A DNA stretch of 64,000 nt from Phycisphaerales bacterium (GTDB lineage Bacteria; Planctomycetota; Phycisphaerae; Phycisphaerales; UBA1924): the NCBI GenBank assembly GCA_027019265.1, contig JALUWX010000112.1, positions 1 through 64,000 on the forward strand, read 5' to 3'. Made by a program: the position numbers and the translations under genes. Within the stretch, counting starts at the first letter, position 1. The number at the start of each line of letters is the position of its first letter. The notes below the pieces were generated by a model, which was given only the letters and a program-made list of their open reading frames with translations, searched no databases and had not been told where the DNA came from. Shown one piece after another: positions 7,895-15,477 of the stretch.

Positions 7895-9406
7895 GTGCGT
7901 AGGATCAATGCTGTGCCCCCACCGAGTGAACGTCAGAATATCAAGGTGCAAGCGGAGAAGACGGTTCTTGCGGCCGTCCGTTTGCCTGAGTCGAGGTTCG
8001 ACGAGCGCGATCCGTTCGGGGAGCTGCGGGAGCTCGCGGGTCAGGCCGGTGCTCGGATCGTGGGGGAACTGGAGCAGCGCCGGGATCGTCCGGAAGCGGG
8101 TTCGTACATGGGGAAGGGGAAGCTCGAGGAGCTCAAGGGGCTGTGTGATACCCTGGATGCGACGACGGTGATCTTCGATCACGAGCTGTCCCCGAAGCAG
8201 ATCGCGAATATCGAGAAGGTGATCGAGCGGAAGGTGCTGGATCGGTCGGAGCTGATCCTGGACATCTTCGCGTCGCGCGCGACGACGCATGAGGCGAAGC
8301 TTCAGGTCGAGATCGCGCAGCTGGAGTACACGTACCCGCGGCTGCGGGCGATGTGGTCGCACCTGGAGCGGATCGTTGGGTCTGGGGGGATCGGTGGTGT
8401 GGGGACCAGGGGTCCGGGTGAGCAGCAGCTCGAGATCGACCGTCGGTTGGTGCAGCGCCGGAAGAGCCAGCTCCAGCGCGAGCTCGCGGATATCCAGTCG
8501 CGGAAGCGCCGGAGCGTGGAGAAGCGGAACATCGACCACTTCACGGTGGGGCTCGTGGGGTACACGAACGCGGGGAAGTCCACGCTGTTCAACACGATGA
8601 CGGAGGGGGGCGCGTACGCGGATGATCGGGTGTTCGCGACGCTGATGACGCGCACGCGCCAGTGGGATCTTGGGGGTGGTCACGGGGCGATGCTTTCGGA
8701 CACGGTTGGGTTTGTGCGCGATCTTCCTCACCACCTTGTGGCTTCGTTCCGCGCGACGCTCGAGGAGGCGATGCACGCGGATCTGCTCGTGGTGGTGCTC
8801 GATGTGTCCGATCCGAGCGCGGAGCTGCACTACGAGACGGTGATGGGGACCCTCGACGAGTTGTTCGAGGAGGTCGAGGTGCGCGAGACGAAGCGCGCGA
8901 ATGCGGAGGCGCGGGACGGGAAGGACGTCGTCGAGTACGAACGTCCGGAGCTGCTGGTCGTGCTGAACAAAGCGGATCGGCTGACGGACAACCGGGATCT
9001 GCTGTACTGGACGTCGAGGATTCCGGGGTCGATCGCGCTGTGTGCGCTTCCTCCGGAGGGGGACGAGCCCCGGTTGGGTCAGGAGGCGCTGATCGATCGG
9101 GTGAAGCGGTTGTCGATCGGGGAGGTCCGGGAGCTGGACGTAACGGTCCCGATGAGTGATGCGCGGACGGTGCACACGATCGAGAACCGGACGGAGGTGG
9201 TGTCGCGCGAGTATGAAGGGGACTCGGTGACGCTGCGGACGAAGATTGGGACGCGTCAGCTGGCGCAGCTGCGCGCGAAGGGGGCGAAGCTGGTGGTGCG
9301 TGATCTGAGCGGGGCGGTTGTGGACGACAAGGTGCCTTCGAAGCGCGAGGGGTGGGGGGCTCCGGGCGCGGAGAAGGCGCCGAGCGTGTGGACGATCGGG
9401 CGCTGA
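7895..9406 (+). CDS. hflX: GTPase HflX, ribosome-associated
   Basis: 503 residues from the GTG at 7895, with AGGAGG five bases upstream. The N-terminal HflX ATP-binding-like domain contains AGSYMGKGKLEEL, IFDHELSPKQ and GTRGPGEQQLE, and a coiled coil follows. The G domain has G1 GYTNAGKST (residues 222-230), G3 DTVGFVRDLP and G4 LNKADR. An insert rich in Glu, Arg and Lys (VEVRETKRANAEARDG) precedes G4 and lengthens the domain. HflX binds the 50S subunit and splits stalled 70S ribosomes, notably in stress. It is the last gene of the tsaD-GGQ-hflX run and converges on the DUF1015 gene. Confidence 0.92.
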   Translation: MRRINAVPPPSERQNIKVQAEKTVLAAVRLPESRFDERDPFGELRELAGQAGARIVGELEQRRDRPEAGSYMGKGKLEELKGLCDTLDATTVIFDHELSPKQIANIEKVIERKVLDRSELILDIFASRATTHEAKLQVEIAQLEYTYPRLRAMWSHLERIVGSGGIGGVGTRGPGEQQLEIDRRLVQRRKSQLQRELADIQSRKRRSVEKRNIDHFTVGLVGYTNAGKSTLFNTMTEGGAYADDRVFATLMTRTRQWDLGGGHGAMLSDTVGFVRDLPHHLVASFRATLEEAMHADLLVVVLDVSDPSAELHYETVMGTLDELFEEVEVRETKRANAEARDGKDVVEYERPELLVVLNKADRLTDNRDLLYWTSRIPGSIALCALPPEGDEPRLGQEALIDRVKRLSIGEVRELDVTVPMSDARTVHTIENRTEVVSREYEGDSVTLRTKIGTRQLAQLRAKGAKLVVRDLSGAVVDDKVPSKREGWGAPGAEKAPSVWTIGR

Positions 9407-9425
9407 GTTCGGATGGGTGTCCGGT

Positions 9426-10787
9426 TTAGGCCGGGGTGCCCGCGAGCTCGGGGGTCAGGGGGTTGATCCAGAGGCCGGTGGCGAGCTTGGGGTAGAAGAA
9501 GGTGGACTTCTGGGGCATGAGCTCGCCGGCTCGTGAGATGTCGCGGACGGCTTCGAGGGGGGTGGGGCGCACGATGATGGCAACTTGGGGTTTGCCGCCG
9601 CCTTGGATGGCGCTTCCGGTTTCTTCGCCTCGTCCGATGGCGAGGACTTCGTCGATGGAGTGGGGGAAGGCCCACTTGATGTCATTGCCGTCGTTGAGTT
9701 CGGGGGCGCAGATTTCTTCGACGATGAGGTGCTGGATGAGCGCGACGTCGAGGGTGCGCCAGGCCTCGGACTTGTCTCCGAACTGGTCCCCGAGGGGGTC
9801 GGGGGTGGCGGGCCAGGCGCCGAAGCAGAGCCCGGTGGCGTAGTCGTAGATCCCGAAGACGTTGGTCTTCTCGCGCTGGGCGAGGGTTTCCATCTGGGGG
9901 AGGAACGTCTGGGGGTCGTTGTCGATGGGCTCGATGTTGAGGAGCCCGGCGGAGGCTTGCTGGAATGCATCGATGTCGTAGTGCTTCATCCCTCCGAGGA
10001 CCCGGTGGGTCGGGCCGATGGCGAGACCCGGGTCATTCATGGAGATGAGGACGAACATGGTGCGCCGCGCGGGGTGATCGCTCGGGAGGTCCCCGAGGGA
10101 TTCGAGGTAGTTGATCGCGGTGGTGTAGCGGTGGTGGCCGTCGGCGACGAAGACGTCTTCGCCGGCGAGGGCTTCTTGATAGCGTTTGATCTGGTCGGGG
10201 TTGTCCACGGTCCAGACTTCGTGGGTGACACCGTCGTCGGATTTGGCTGTCATGTCCGGGTTTCGGGACTCCATGATGTCACGGACGAGGTCGGTGGCTT
10301 TGGAGTCTTCGTCGGGGTGGAGCCCGAAGATGGGGGACATCTGGGCGCGGGTAGATTCCATGAGGGCTTTGCGGTCTTCCTTCGGGCCTCCGAAGGTTTG
10401 CTCGTGCGCGAGGATCCCACCGCCTTCGCGCGCACCGAAGGGGACGGTGTCGAGTGTGGCGGCCATGCCGCAGCGGTTGTAGGTTTCGCCCTGGAACTCG
10501 AAGGTCTGTCGGTAGGCGAACATCGCTGGGGTGTCGCGTTGGGTGAGGGTCCCGGATTCGAGGAGGGTGGTGAGCTGGGTGGCCGCGCCTTCGTAGGCGG
10601 ATTTGGGGCCGAGCTCTTTGGCCGGGACGTGGGGGAGATCGATGGCAACGACGTTGTTGGGGTCGCGATCGAGGAGTTTGGCTTTGGCGGATTTGTCGAG
10701 GACGTCGTAGGGGGGCGCGACGAGGTTGGAGACGTCGCCTTGACCCTGGTTGAACTGCACGGCACGGAACGGATGGACTTGCGGCAT
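9426..10787 (-). CDS. DUF1015 family protein
   Basis: 453 residues. The start MPQVHPFRAVQF with NLVAPPYDVLDKSAK is the hallmark beginning of DUF1015, and VFVADGHHRYTTAINY is its central conserved signature (a HxxD/ParB-like phosphorylation loop motif). Family members are widespread; some relatives are linked to serine metabolism or kinase-like function, but no reaction is assigned here. The ATG at 10787 is preceded by AAGGGGA. The gene is divergent from purQ (87 bases apart) and its leader is strongly structured (see the leader entry). Confidence 0.88.
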   Translation of the reverse strand: MPQVHPFRAVQFNQGQGDVSNLVAPPYDVLDKSAKAKLLDRDPNNVVAIDLPHVPAKELGPKSAYEGAATQLTTLLESGTLTQRDTPAMFAYRQTFEFQGETYNRCGMAATLDTVPFGAREGGGILAHEQTFGGPKEDRKALMESTRAQMSPIFGLHPDEDSKATDLVRDIMESRNPDMTAKSDDGVTHEVWTVDNPDQIKRYQEALAGEDVFVADGHHRYTTAINYLESLGDLPSDHPARRTMFVLISMNDPGLAIGPTHRVLGGMKHYDIDAFQQASAGLLNIEPIDNDPQTFLPQMETLAQREKTNVFGIYDYATGLCFGAWPATPDPLGDQFGDKSEAWRTLDVALIQHLIVEEICAPELNDGNDIKWAFPHSIDEVLAIGRGEETGSAIQGGGKPQVAIIVRPTPLEAVRDISRAGELMPQKSTFFYPKLATGLWINPLTPELAGTPA

Positions 10788-10790
10788 GGG

Positions 10791-10845
10791 GTGTCCCCTT
10801 CTGACACGAAGGGCGCGATCATCCGCGCCCTTCTGGGGGATCATA
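10791..10845 (-). promoter_or_regulatory. Structured leader of DUF1015 gene: -10 plus two hairpins
   Basis: Read on the minus strand: TATGAT (10845-10840) as a -10, then a perfect 10-bp stem GAAGGGCGCG / CGCGCCCTTC with a 6-base loop (10833-10808), then a 5-bp stem GTGTC / GACAC (10807-10791) whose loop AGAAGGG contains the ribosome-binding site. The transcript would begin at the first hairpin. No poly-T follows, so it is not a terminator. Confidence 0.5.
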
Positions 10846-10862
10846 CGCCTCTGCGCGGGGTC

Positions 10863-10868
10863 TACCAT
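10863..10868 (+). promoter_or_regulatory. Putative -10 (TACCAT) for leaderless purQ transcript
   Basis: TACCAT ends six bases before the purQ ATG at 10875. The intervening AGTTCC is not a Shine-Dalgarno sequence. Confidence 0.4.
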
Positions 10869-10874
10869 AGTTCC

Positions 10875-11657
10875 ATGAGCACACCTCGCGCGTTGGTGAT
10901 TCGGACGGCTGGGACGAACTGTGATGCTGAACTGTTACGTGCGTTCGAGCTTGCGGGCGCGAGCGCGGAGAGTGTGCACTTGGATGTGATCGGGGGAGAT
11001 CCGGAACGGCTCTCGTCGTACGACCTGATCGGGTTCCCGGGGGGGTTCTCGTACGGGGACGATGTGGCTTCGGGTCGGATCAAGGCGATGTATGTTCGGG
11101 AGCGGCTGCTCCCGGAGCTGAAAGCGGCCGCTGCACGGGGGGCGCTGATCATCGGGATCTGCAACGGGTTCCAGGTGCTGGTGCAGCTGGGGTTGCTCCC
11201 CGGATTGAGCGATGAGCCCTGTGTGGCGCTGTGCGAGAACGCGAAGGGGCGCTTCCGGGACGATTGGGCCGGGATGGACGTGAATCCGTCGAGCCCGTGT
11301 GTGTGGACCCGGGAGCTTGCGGGGTTCGAGGACCCGGCGCTCCGGGTGTTCCCGTATGCGCACGGGGAGGGGCGCTTGGTGTGCAAGGACGATGCGACTC
11401 TGGATGCGATCAAGGGCGCAAATCTTGATGCGCTCCGGACGCGCGAGGACATCAACGGGTCCGTGGATCGGATCACGGGGTTGTGTGATCCGACGGGGCG
11501 GATCTTCGGGCTGATGCCCCACCCGGAGCGGATGCTGGACTGGAACCGTCATCCGCACTTCACGCGATTGAGCGCGGCGGAGAAGTCGGGGATCACTCCG
11601 GGGCTGAGTATTTTCACGAGCGCGGTGGCCGCGGTTCGTGAGACGGCGGGGGTGTGA
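10875..11657 (+). CDS. purQ: Phosphoribosylformylglycinamidine synthase, glutaminase subunit PurQ
   Basis: 260 residues, longer than the common 220-230. A class I glutamine amidotransferase: FPGGFSYGDD (oxyanion region), nucleophile Cys96 in GICNGFQVL, and His216/Glu218 in LMPHPERM. It supplies ammonia to PurL for FGAM synthesis in purine biosynthesis; purL and purS are not in the window. The extra length lies between the nucleophile and the HPE motif (KDDATLDAIKGANLDALRT). An upstream frame extension of over 400 codons is antisense to the DUF1015 gene and is discarded. The stop overlaps the start of coaD. Confidence 0.92.
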   Translation: MSTPRALVIRTAGTNCDAELLRAFELAGASAESVHLDVIGGDPERLSSYDLIGFPGGFSYGDDVASGRIKAMYVRERLLPELKAAAARGALIIGICNGFQVLVQLGLLPGLSDEPCVALCENAKGRFRDDWAGMDVNPSSPCVWTRELAGFEDPALRVFPYAHGEGRLVCKDDATLDAIKGANLDALRTREDINGSVDRITGLCDPTGRIFGLMPHPERMLDWNRHPHFTRLSAAEKSGITPGLSIFTSAVAAVRETAGV

Positions 11658-12163
11658 TGGGTGAACGCGCGGTGTATGCGGGGAGCTTTGATCCGCCGAC
11701 GAACGGTCATGTGTGGATGATCGATCGGGGGGCGATGCTGTTCGATGAGTTGATCGTTGCGGTCGCGCGGAACCCGGAGAAGGACTACACGTTTACGCTC
11801 GAGGAGCGGATCGGGTGGCTCGAAGATGTGACGAGGGATCGTCCGAACGTGAAGATCGCTTCGATCGAGAACGAGTTTCTCGCGCACTATGCGAGACGGA
11901 TGAACGCGAAGTTCGTGCTGCGCGGGATCCGGAACGAGGTGGACTACCAGTACGAGCGCGGGATGCGCTACGTGAACTCGGATCTGAATCCGGATCTGAG
12001 CACGGCGTTCCTGATGCCTCCTCGGGCGCTGTGCGAGCTGTCGTCGAGCTTCGTGAAGGGGATGGTGGGTCCGGAGGGGTGGGAGGAGTTCGTGGAGCGA
12101 TCGGTGCCCAGAGCGGTGTTCGAGCGGTTGGTGCGCCATCACGAGGAGCTGAGCGGTGACTGA
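11657..12163 (+). CDS. coaD: Phosphopantetheine adenylyltransferase CoaD
   Basis: 168 residues from the ATG at 11657; a GTG one codon earlier is possible. It transfers AMP from ATP to 4'-phosphopantetheine, the penultimate step of coenzyme A synthesis. The nucleotidyltransferase motif is GSFDPPTNGHVWMI (T/HxGH, His18), and LRGIRNEVDYQYE with LSSSFVKGM are the conserved substrate-binding and ISSS/TxxR-like segments. Length is normal (about 160). It is translationally coupled to purQ and overlaps the thioesterase gene by eight bases. Confidence 0.93.
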   Translation: MGERAVYAGSFDPPTNGHVWMIDRGAMLFDELIVAVARNPEKDYTFTLEERIGWLEDVTRDRPNVKIASIENEFLAHYARRMNAKFVLRGIRNEVDYQYERGMRYVNSDLNPDLSTAFLMPPRALCELSSSFVKGMVGPEGWEEFVERSVPRAVFERLVRHHEELSGD

Positions 12164-12581
12164 CGATCCCCATCCGGAACACCCCGCGCTCAACGAGAAG
12201 ATCCTCGCGATGCGCGTCGTCGCGATGCCCAGGGAGACGAACCCGTACGGGACGATCTTCGGGGGGATCATCCTGAGCTATATCGACCAGGCGGGTTTCG
12301 TGGAGGCGCGTCGGCACGGGGACCTGGACTGGGTGACGGCGGCCGTCGATAAGGTGGAGTTCCATGCGCCGGTCCATGTGGGGGACGTGGTGAACTACCA
12401 CTCGTACACGACACGTTTGGGGAAGACGAGTCTGGATGTATGTGTCGAGGTGATCGCTGAGCGGTTCCATACGCACACGCAGGTGCGCGTGACGACGGCG
12501 CGTTTGACGATGGTGGGGATGAAGGACGGGAAGCCCCACCCGTTCAAGGACTGCCCGTGCTGTGAGCGCCGGGGTGGGTGA
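12156..12581 (+). CDS. Hotdog-fold acyl-CoA thioesterase
   Basis: 141 residues from the GTG at 12156, overlapping coaD. NPYGTIFGGIILSYIDQAGFVEARRH is the acyl-CoA hydrolase (YciA/BACH type) signature: the central helix of the hotdog fold with the conserved Gly-Gly and Asp. VHVGDVVNYHSYTTRLGKTS is the second family block. It hydrolyses acyl-CoA thioesters to fatty acid and CoA, in the cytoplasm, as a multimer. The C-terminus HPFKDCPCCERRGG adds a CPCC cluster not needed for catalysis. Its position after coaD suggests CoA balance as the theme. Confidence 0.87.
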   Translation: MTDDPHPEHPALNEKILAMRVVAMPRETNPYGTIFGGIILSYIDQAGFVEARRHGDLDWVTAAVDKVEFHAPVHVGDVVNYHSYTTRLGKTSLDVCVEVIAERFHTHTQVRVTTARLTMVGMKDGKPHPFKDCPCCERRGG

Positions 12582-13164
12582 TCGTCGCGCGAGGTTGCTG
12601 GTGCTGTTGTCGGGGTCGGGGAGGACGCTCGATAATCTCGTCGGGGTGATCGAGCGCGGGGCGCTGGACGCGGAGGTTGTCGGGGTGGGCGCGTCGCGCG
12701 AGTGTCTGGGGGCGGAGAAGGCGCGGGATCGGGGGATCGAGACGCGCGTGTTCCCGGGTGGGATCGGCGCGGACGAGCTGGACGCGATGGTGGGGGATCT
12801 GGACCCGGACTGGGTGGTGCTCGCTGGGTATCTGAAGCTGGTTCCGATCACGGAACGGGTGCGCGGGCGGGTGGTGAACATCCATCCGGCGCTGCTCCCG
12901 GACTTCGGGGGGAAGGGGATGCACGGTCACCATGTGCACGAAGCGGTGATCGACGCGTTCCGAAGGGGGGAGGTACGCGAGTCGGGGTGCACGGTGCATT
13001 TTGCGGATGCGGAGTTCGACACGGGTCAGATCATCGCGCAGAAACGGTGCACGATCGAGGATTCGGACACCCCGGAGTCGCTCGCTTCGAAGGTGTTCGA
13101 GCTCGAGTGCGATTGCTACCCGGAGGCGATTCGGTCGCTGATCGAGAAGTCTGCAACGTCCTGA
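12562..13164 (+). CDS. purN: Phosphoribosylglycinamide formyltransferase PurN
   Basis: 200 residues from a GTG start inside the preceding gene (20-base overlap). It transfers a formyl group from 10-formyl-THF to GAR in purine synthesis. LLVLLSGSGRTLDNL is the phosphate-binding start, and the catalytic block VVNIHPALLPDFGGKGMHG carries Asn106 and His108, with the conserved Asp in DAEFDTGQII. FGGKGMHG and the position of the active residues match PurN rather than methionyl-tRNA formyltransferase. With purQ in the same operon, de novo purine synthesis is represented here only in part. Confidence 0.9.
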   Translation: MSAGVGDRRARLLVLLSGSGRTLDNLVGVIERGALDAEVVGVGASRECLGAEKARDRGIETRVFPGGIGADELDAMVGDLDPDWVVLAGYLKLVPITERVRGRVVNIHPALLPDFGGKGMHGHHVHEAVIDAFRRGEVRESGCTVHFADAEFDTGQIIAQKRCTIEDSDTPESLASKVFELECDCYPEAIRSLIEKSATS

Positions 13165-13187
13165 GGGATTGGTCCGAATACTGGGGT

Positions 13188-14636
13188 ATGACCTCGAAGC
13201 TCTGGGCCGTGTGTGTGATGGTGTGTGTGGTGGGTGGGGCTCGCGCGGATGAACCGAGCTTGGTGGAGCTGGAGCGCGAGGGGATCCAGGCGATGGGGTC
13301 GGGGGACTACCAGTTGGCCGAGGATCGGTTCCGGGAGATCGCGGATCGCACCCCGAACAGCTATGTGGGCGCGTACAACCTTGCGAGTGCGCATGCGCGT
13401 CAGGGGGAGATCGAGGAGTCGATCGCGGCGCTCAAGGACGCGATCAAACGGGGGTTCACGGACAAGCTGACGCTGGTCCGGGATCCGGATCTCGGGTCGA
13501 TCCGGGGGACGGAGGACTACAAGGCGCTGATCGAGGGGTGGGGGGATGTGATCGAGGTCCGGAGGAACCTGGATCTTGCTCGCGCGGCGAAGCTGATGCG
13601 GAAGAAGCGCGAGACGAGGACGATCGATGACTATCGGGTCCAGGTGATGAGTGCGCACGATCCGGTCTCGACGGATCAGAGTGTGGAGGAGTTGGAACGG
13701 ATCGCGCGTTGGGCCGAGGAGGAGTTGTTCCCGAATCTGGATCTGGTCCCGATCGAGGATCAGCACTGGGTGACGGTGACCCTTCCGGAACGGGTGGGGT
13801 TTACGCAGTGGGCGACGGGCGTTTTTGGTCCTGGGGTTCGGGGGTCGATCACGAGTGTGGGGGGCGCGTACGAGCATCAGCAGCGCCGGCTGGTGGCGCA
13901 GGACCTTGGCGCGACGCTGCGCCACGAGTTCATCCATGTGCTGCACTGGCGCGATATGTCGAGGATGGGGCAGAACCAGGCCGCTTGGGTCCAGGAGGGG
14001 CTGGCTTCGCTTGTCGAGGACTACGACATGGTGGGGGGGGCGTTGGTCCCTGTGCCGTCTTGGCGGACCAATATGGTGAAGCGGCTTTTGGATGTCCGGC
14101 GGCTGCCGACGATCCGGGAGCTTGCGGGGACGGATTTGGCGCGGTTTACGTCGAGTCGGCCGTTGGCGAAGTACGCGCACGCGCGGACGGTGATGATGTT
14201 CCTGTTGTCGGAGGGAAAGCTGAAGGATTTCTATTTGAGGTATGCGCGGGGGTTCTCGGTCGATCCGACGGGGATTCGTGCACTGGAGGGGGCGATGGGG
14301 ATGGAACTCGACGAGATCGAGGCCGAGTACCGCGCCTACGTGTCGGGCCTCCCGGTGGTGGCGGAGACGGGATCGGATCTGGGCGCGACGATCGGGGTGG
14401 GGGTGGAGAATGGGTCGGGGGACGGGGTGGTGGTGACGGAACTTCCGGGGGGCGCTCGTTCGAGGACGGGACTCAGGATGGGGACGGTGATCACGGGGAT
14501 CAACGGGCGCGCGACGAGGGATCTCCATGAGTTGATCCGGGTGCTGTCGGATTACGAGGCCGGGGAGGAGGTTCGTGTATCCACGAGGCGCGGGGTGCTC
14601 CATACGGAGCTTTCGATCACGTTGATCGAGCGCTAA
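13188..14636 (+). CDS. Secreted TPR - zinc metallopeptidase (MA-like) - PDZ protein
   Basis: 482 residues. A signal peptide (cleavage near ARA-DEP, residue 20) is followed by one or two TPRs (residues 25-90), a gluzincin-like domain with HEFIH (residues 246-250) and downstream Glu270 in AWVQEGLAS (third zinc ligand of peptidase MA-like proteins), and a C-terminal PDZ domain (about 395-480, GVVVTELPGGARSRTGLRMG). It is expected in the periplasm as a zinc peptidase with protein-docking domains. Substrate unknown. The start follows the purN stop by 23 bases; folA follows within eight bases. Confidence 0.75.
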   Translation: MTSKLWAVCVMVCVVGGARADEPSLVELEREGIQAMGSGDYQLAEDRFREIADRTPNSYVGAYNLASAHARQGEIEESIAALKDAIKRGFTDKLTLVRDPDLGSIRGTEDYKALIEGWGDVIEVRRNLDLARAAKLMRKKRETRTIDDYRVQVMSAHDPVSTDQSVEELERIARWAEEELFPNLDLVPIEDQHWVTVTLPERVGFTQWATGVFGPGVRGSITSVGGAYEHQQRRLVAQDLGATLRHEFIHVLHWRDMSRMGQNQAAWVQEGLASLVEDYDMVGGALVPVPSWRTNMVKRLLDVRRLPTIRELAGTDLARFTSSRPLAKYAHARTVMMFLLSEGKLKDFYLRYARGFSVDPTGIRALEGAMGMELDEIEAEYRAYVSGLPVVAETGSDLGATIGVGVENGSGDGVVVTELPGGARSRTGLRMGTVITGINGRATRDLHELIRVLSDYEAGEEVRVSTRRGVLHTELSITLIER

Positions 14637-14639
14637 CGT
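14634..14639 (+). promoter_or_regulatory. Putative -10 (TAACGT) for leaderless folA transcript
   Basis: TAACGT overlaps the preceding stop codon and ends five bases before the folA ATG. No Shine-Dalgarno sequence is present. Confidence 0.3.
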
Positions 14640-14644
14640 CCGGT

Positions 14645-15196
14645 ATGAGTGAGCAGTCGAATCAGGATGTGCCGGAGATCGAGATCGCGCAGATCGTGGC
14701 GTGCGCGGAGAACGGGGTGATCGGGGTGGATGGGGATCTGCCCTGGTCGCTTCCGGATGATCTGAAGCATTTCATGCGATCGACGAAGGGTCACGCGATC
14801 ATCATGGGGAGGAAGACGTTCGAATCGCTCCCGAAAGCGCTGGATGGTCGGACGAACATCGTGGTGTCGAGGTCGATGGCGAAGGAGGGGGTGGGGGAGA
14901 ACGTGCTGGTGGCGCGTTCGCTCGATGAAGCGATCGCGATGGGGCTTCATGAATCCGCGAGGTTGGGGCGAACCACCCTCTGGGTTGCTGGGGGTGGGGA
15001 GATCTATCGGGAATCGCTCGAATGGACGTATCGGGTGGTCCGGACACGGGTTCATATGGAGGTCGAGGGGGATACGAGGTACCCGGAGCTGGATGAGGGG
15101 GCGTGGTCGTTGGTGTCGAGTGAGGCGCACGGGGTGGACGAGCGGCACGAGGTGGGGTTTACGATCGAGACCTGGATCCGGGATTCCGTGGAGTGA
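14645..15196 (+). CDS. folA: Dihydrofolate reductase
   Basis: 183 residues. QIVACAENGVIGVDGDLPWSLPDD is the DHFR N-terminal signature with the catalytic Asp in LPDDLKHF; IIMGRKTFESLP and WVAGGGEIYRESL are the NADPH-binding segments. It reduces dihydrofolate to tetrahydrofolate with NADPH, supplying the 10-formyl-THF used by PurN just upstream. The first 14 residues (SEQSNQDVPEIE) are an extra acidic N-terminal tail. It is the last gene before a regulatory intergenic stretch. Confidence 0.92.
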   Translation: MSEQSNQDVPEIEIAQIVACAENGVIGVDGDLPWSLPDDLKHFMRSTKGHAIIMGRKTFESLPKALDGRTNIVVSRSMAKEGVGENVLVARSLDEAIAMGLHESARLGRTTLWVAGGGEIYRESLEWTYRVVRTRVHMEVEGDTRYPELDEGAWSLVSSEAHGVDERHEVGFTIETWIRDSVE

Positions 15197-15330
15197 GGGT
15201 GGTTCTCGGGCTCGATTTTGGCGGAAGTCTTTGGGGCGCAGGGAGTTCGTGTTTCTTGTGGGATGGGGGCGGTGGTGAAATAGGGGTTCTGTTGGGGTTT
15301 TTATCGGAAATGTGCGATCGGACGCGGAAA

Positions 15331-15351
15331 ATTGCGCAGTTCGATTGCGCA
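15331..15351 (+). repeat. Tandem direct repeat ATTGCGCA, period 13
   Basis: ATTGCGCA occurs at 15331-15338 and again at 15344-15351, separated by GTTCG, directly upstream of the predicted -35 at 15358. Each copy contains the palindrome TGCGCA. The period of just over one helical turn suits a protein-binding operator. Confidence 0.5.
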
Positions 15352-15357
15352 TTCCCC

Positions 15358-15386
15358 TTGCATCAGGTGTGAGGTTGGATTACTGT
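15358..15386 (+). promoter_or_regulatory. Promoter of first PEP-CTERM-like gene
   Basis: TTGCAT (15358-15363), a 17-base spacer and TACTGT (15381-15386) form a sigma-70-type promoter. The start would be near 15393, at the beginning of a sequence block shared with the paralogous gene. Confidence 0.5.
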
Positions 15387-15391
15387 TCAAT

Positions 15392-15451
15392 CGGGTCAGG
15401 AACGAGTCGTTCGTTTCCACAGCATTATGGTTCTCTTTGAACCAAAGAGAA
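15392..15451 (+). promoter_or_regulatory. Structured 5' leader of first PEP-CTERM-like gene
   Basis: It begins with CGGGTCAGGAACGA, shared with the next gene's leader. Hairpin one (15399-15418) pairs GGAACGA with TCGTTTCC with one bulge. Hairpin two (15431-15451) is a perfect 9-bp stem TTCTCTTTG / CAAAGAGAA with loop AAC. GAGGAG follows and then the ATG at 15478. Confidence 0.55.
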
Positions 15452-15477
15452 GACTTTCCCAAGTGAGGAGATTTGAA

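Noticed and set aside
9585-10874. Upstream extension of purQ by more than 400 codons
   Set aside because: The extra part is antisense to the DUF1015 gene and unlike any PurQ fusion; the PurQ fold starts at 10875.
15331-15351. tRNA T-arm-like segment (GTTCGATT)
   Set aside because: The pairing does not give a T-arm with the conserved G-C closing pair, and no cloverleaf can be drawn; it is a direct repeat.
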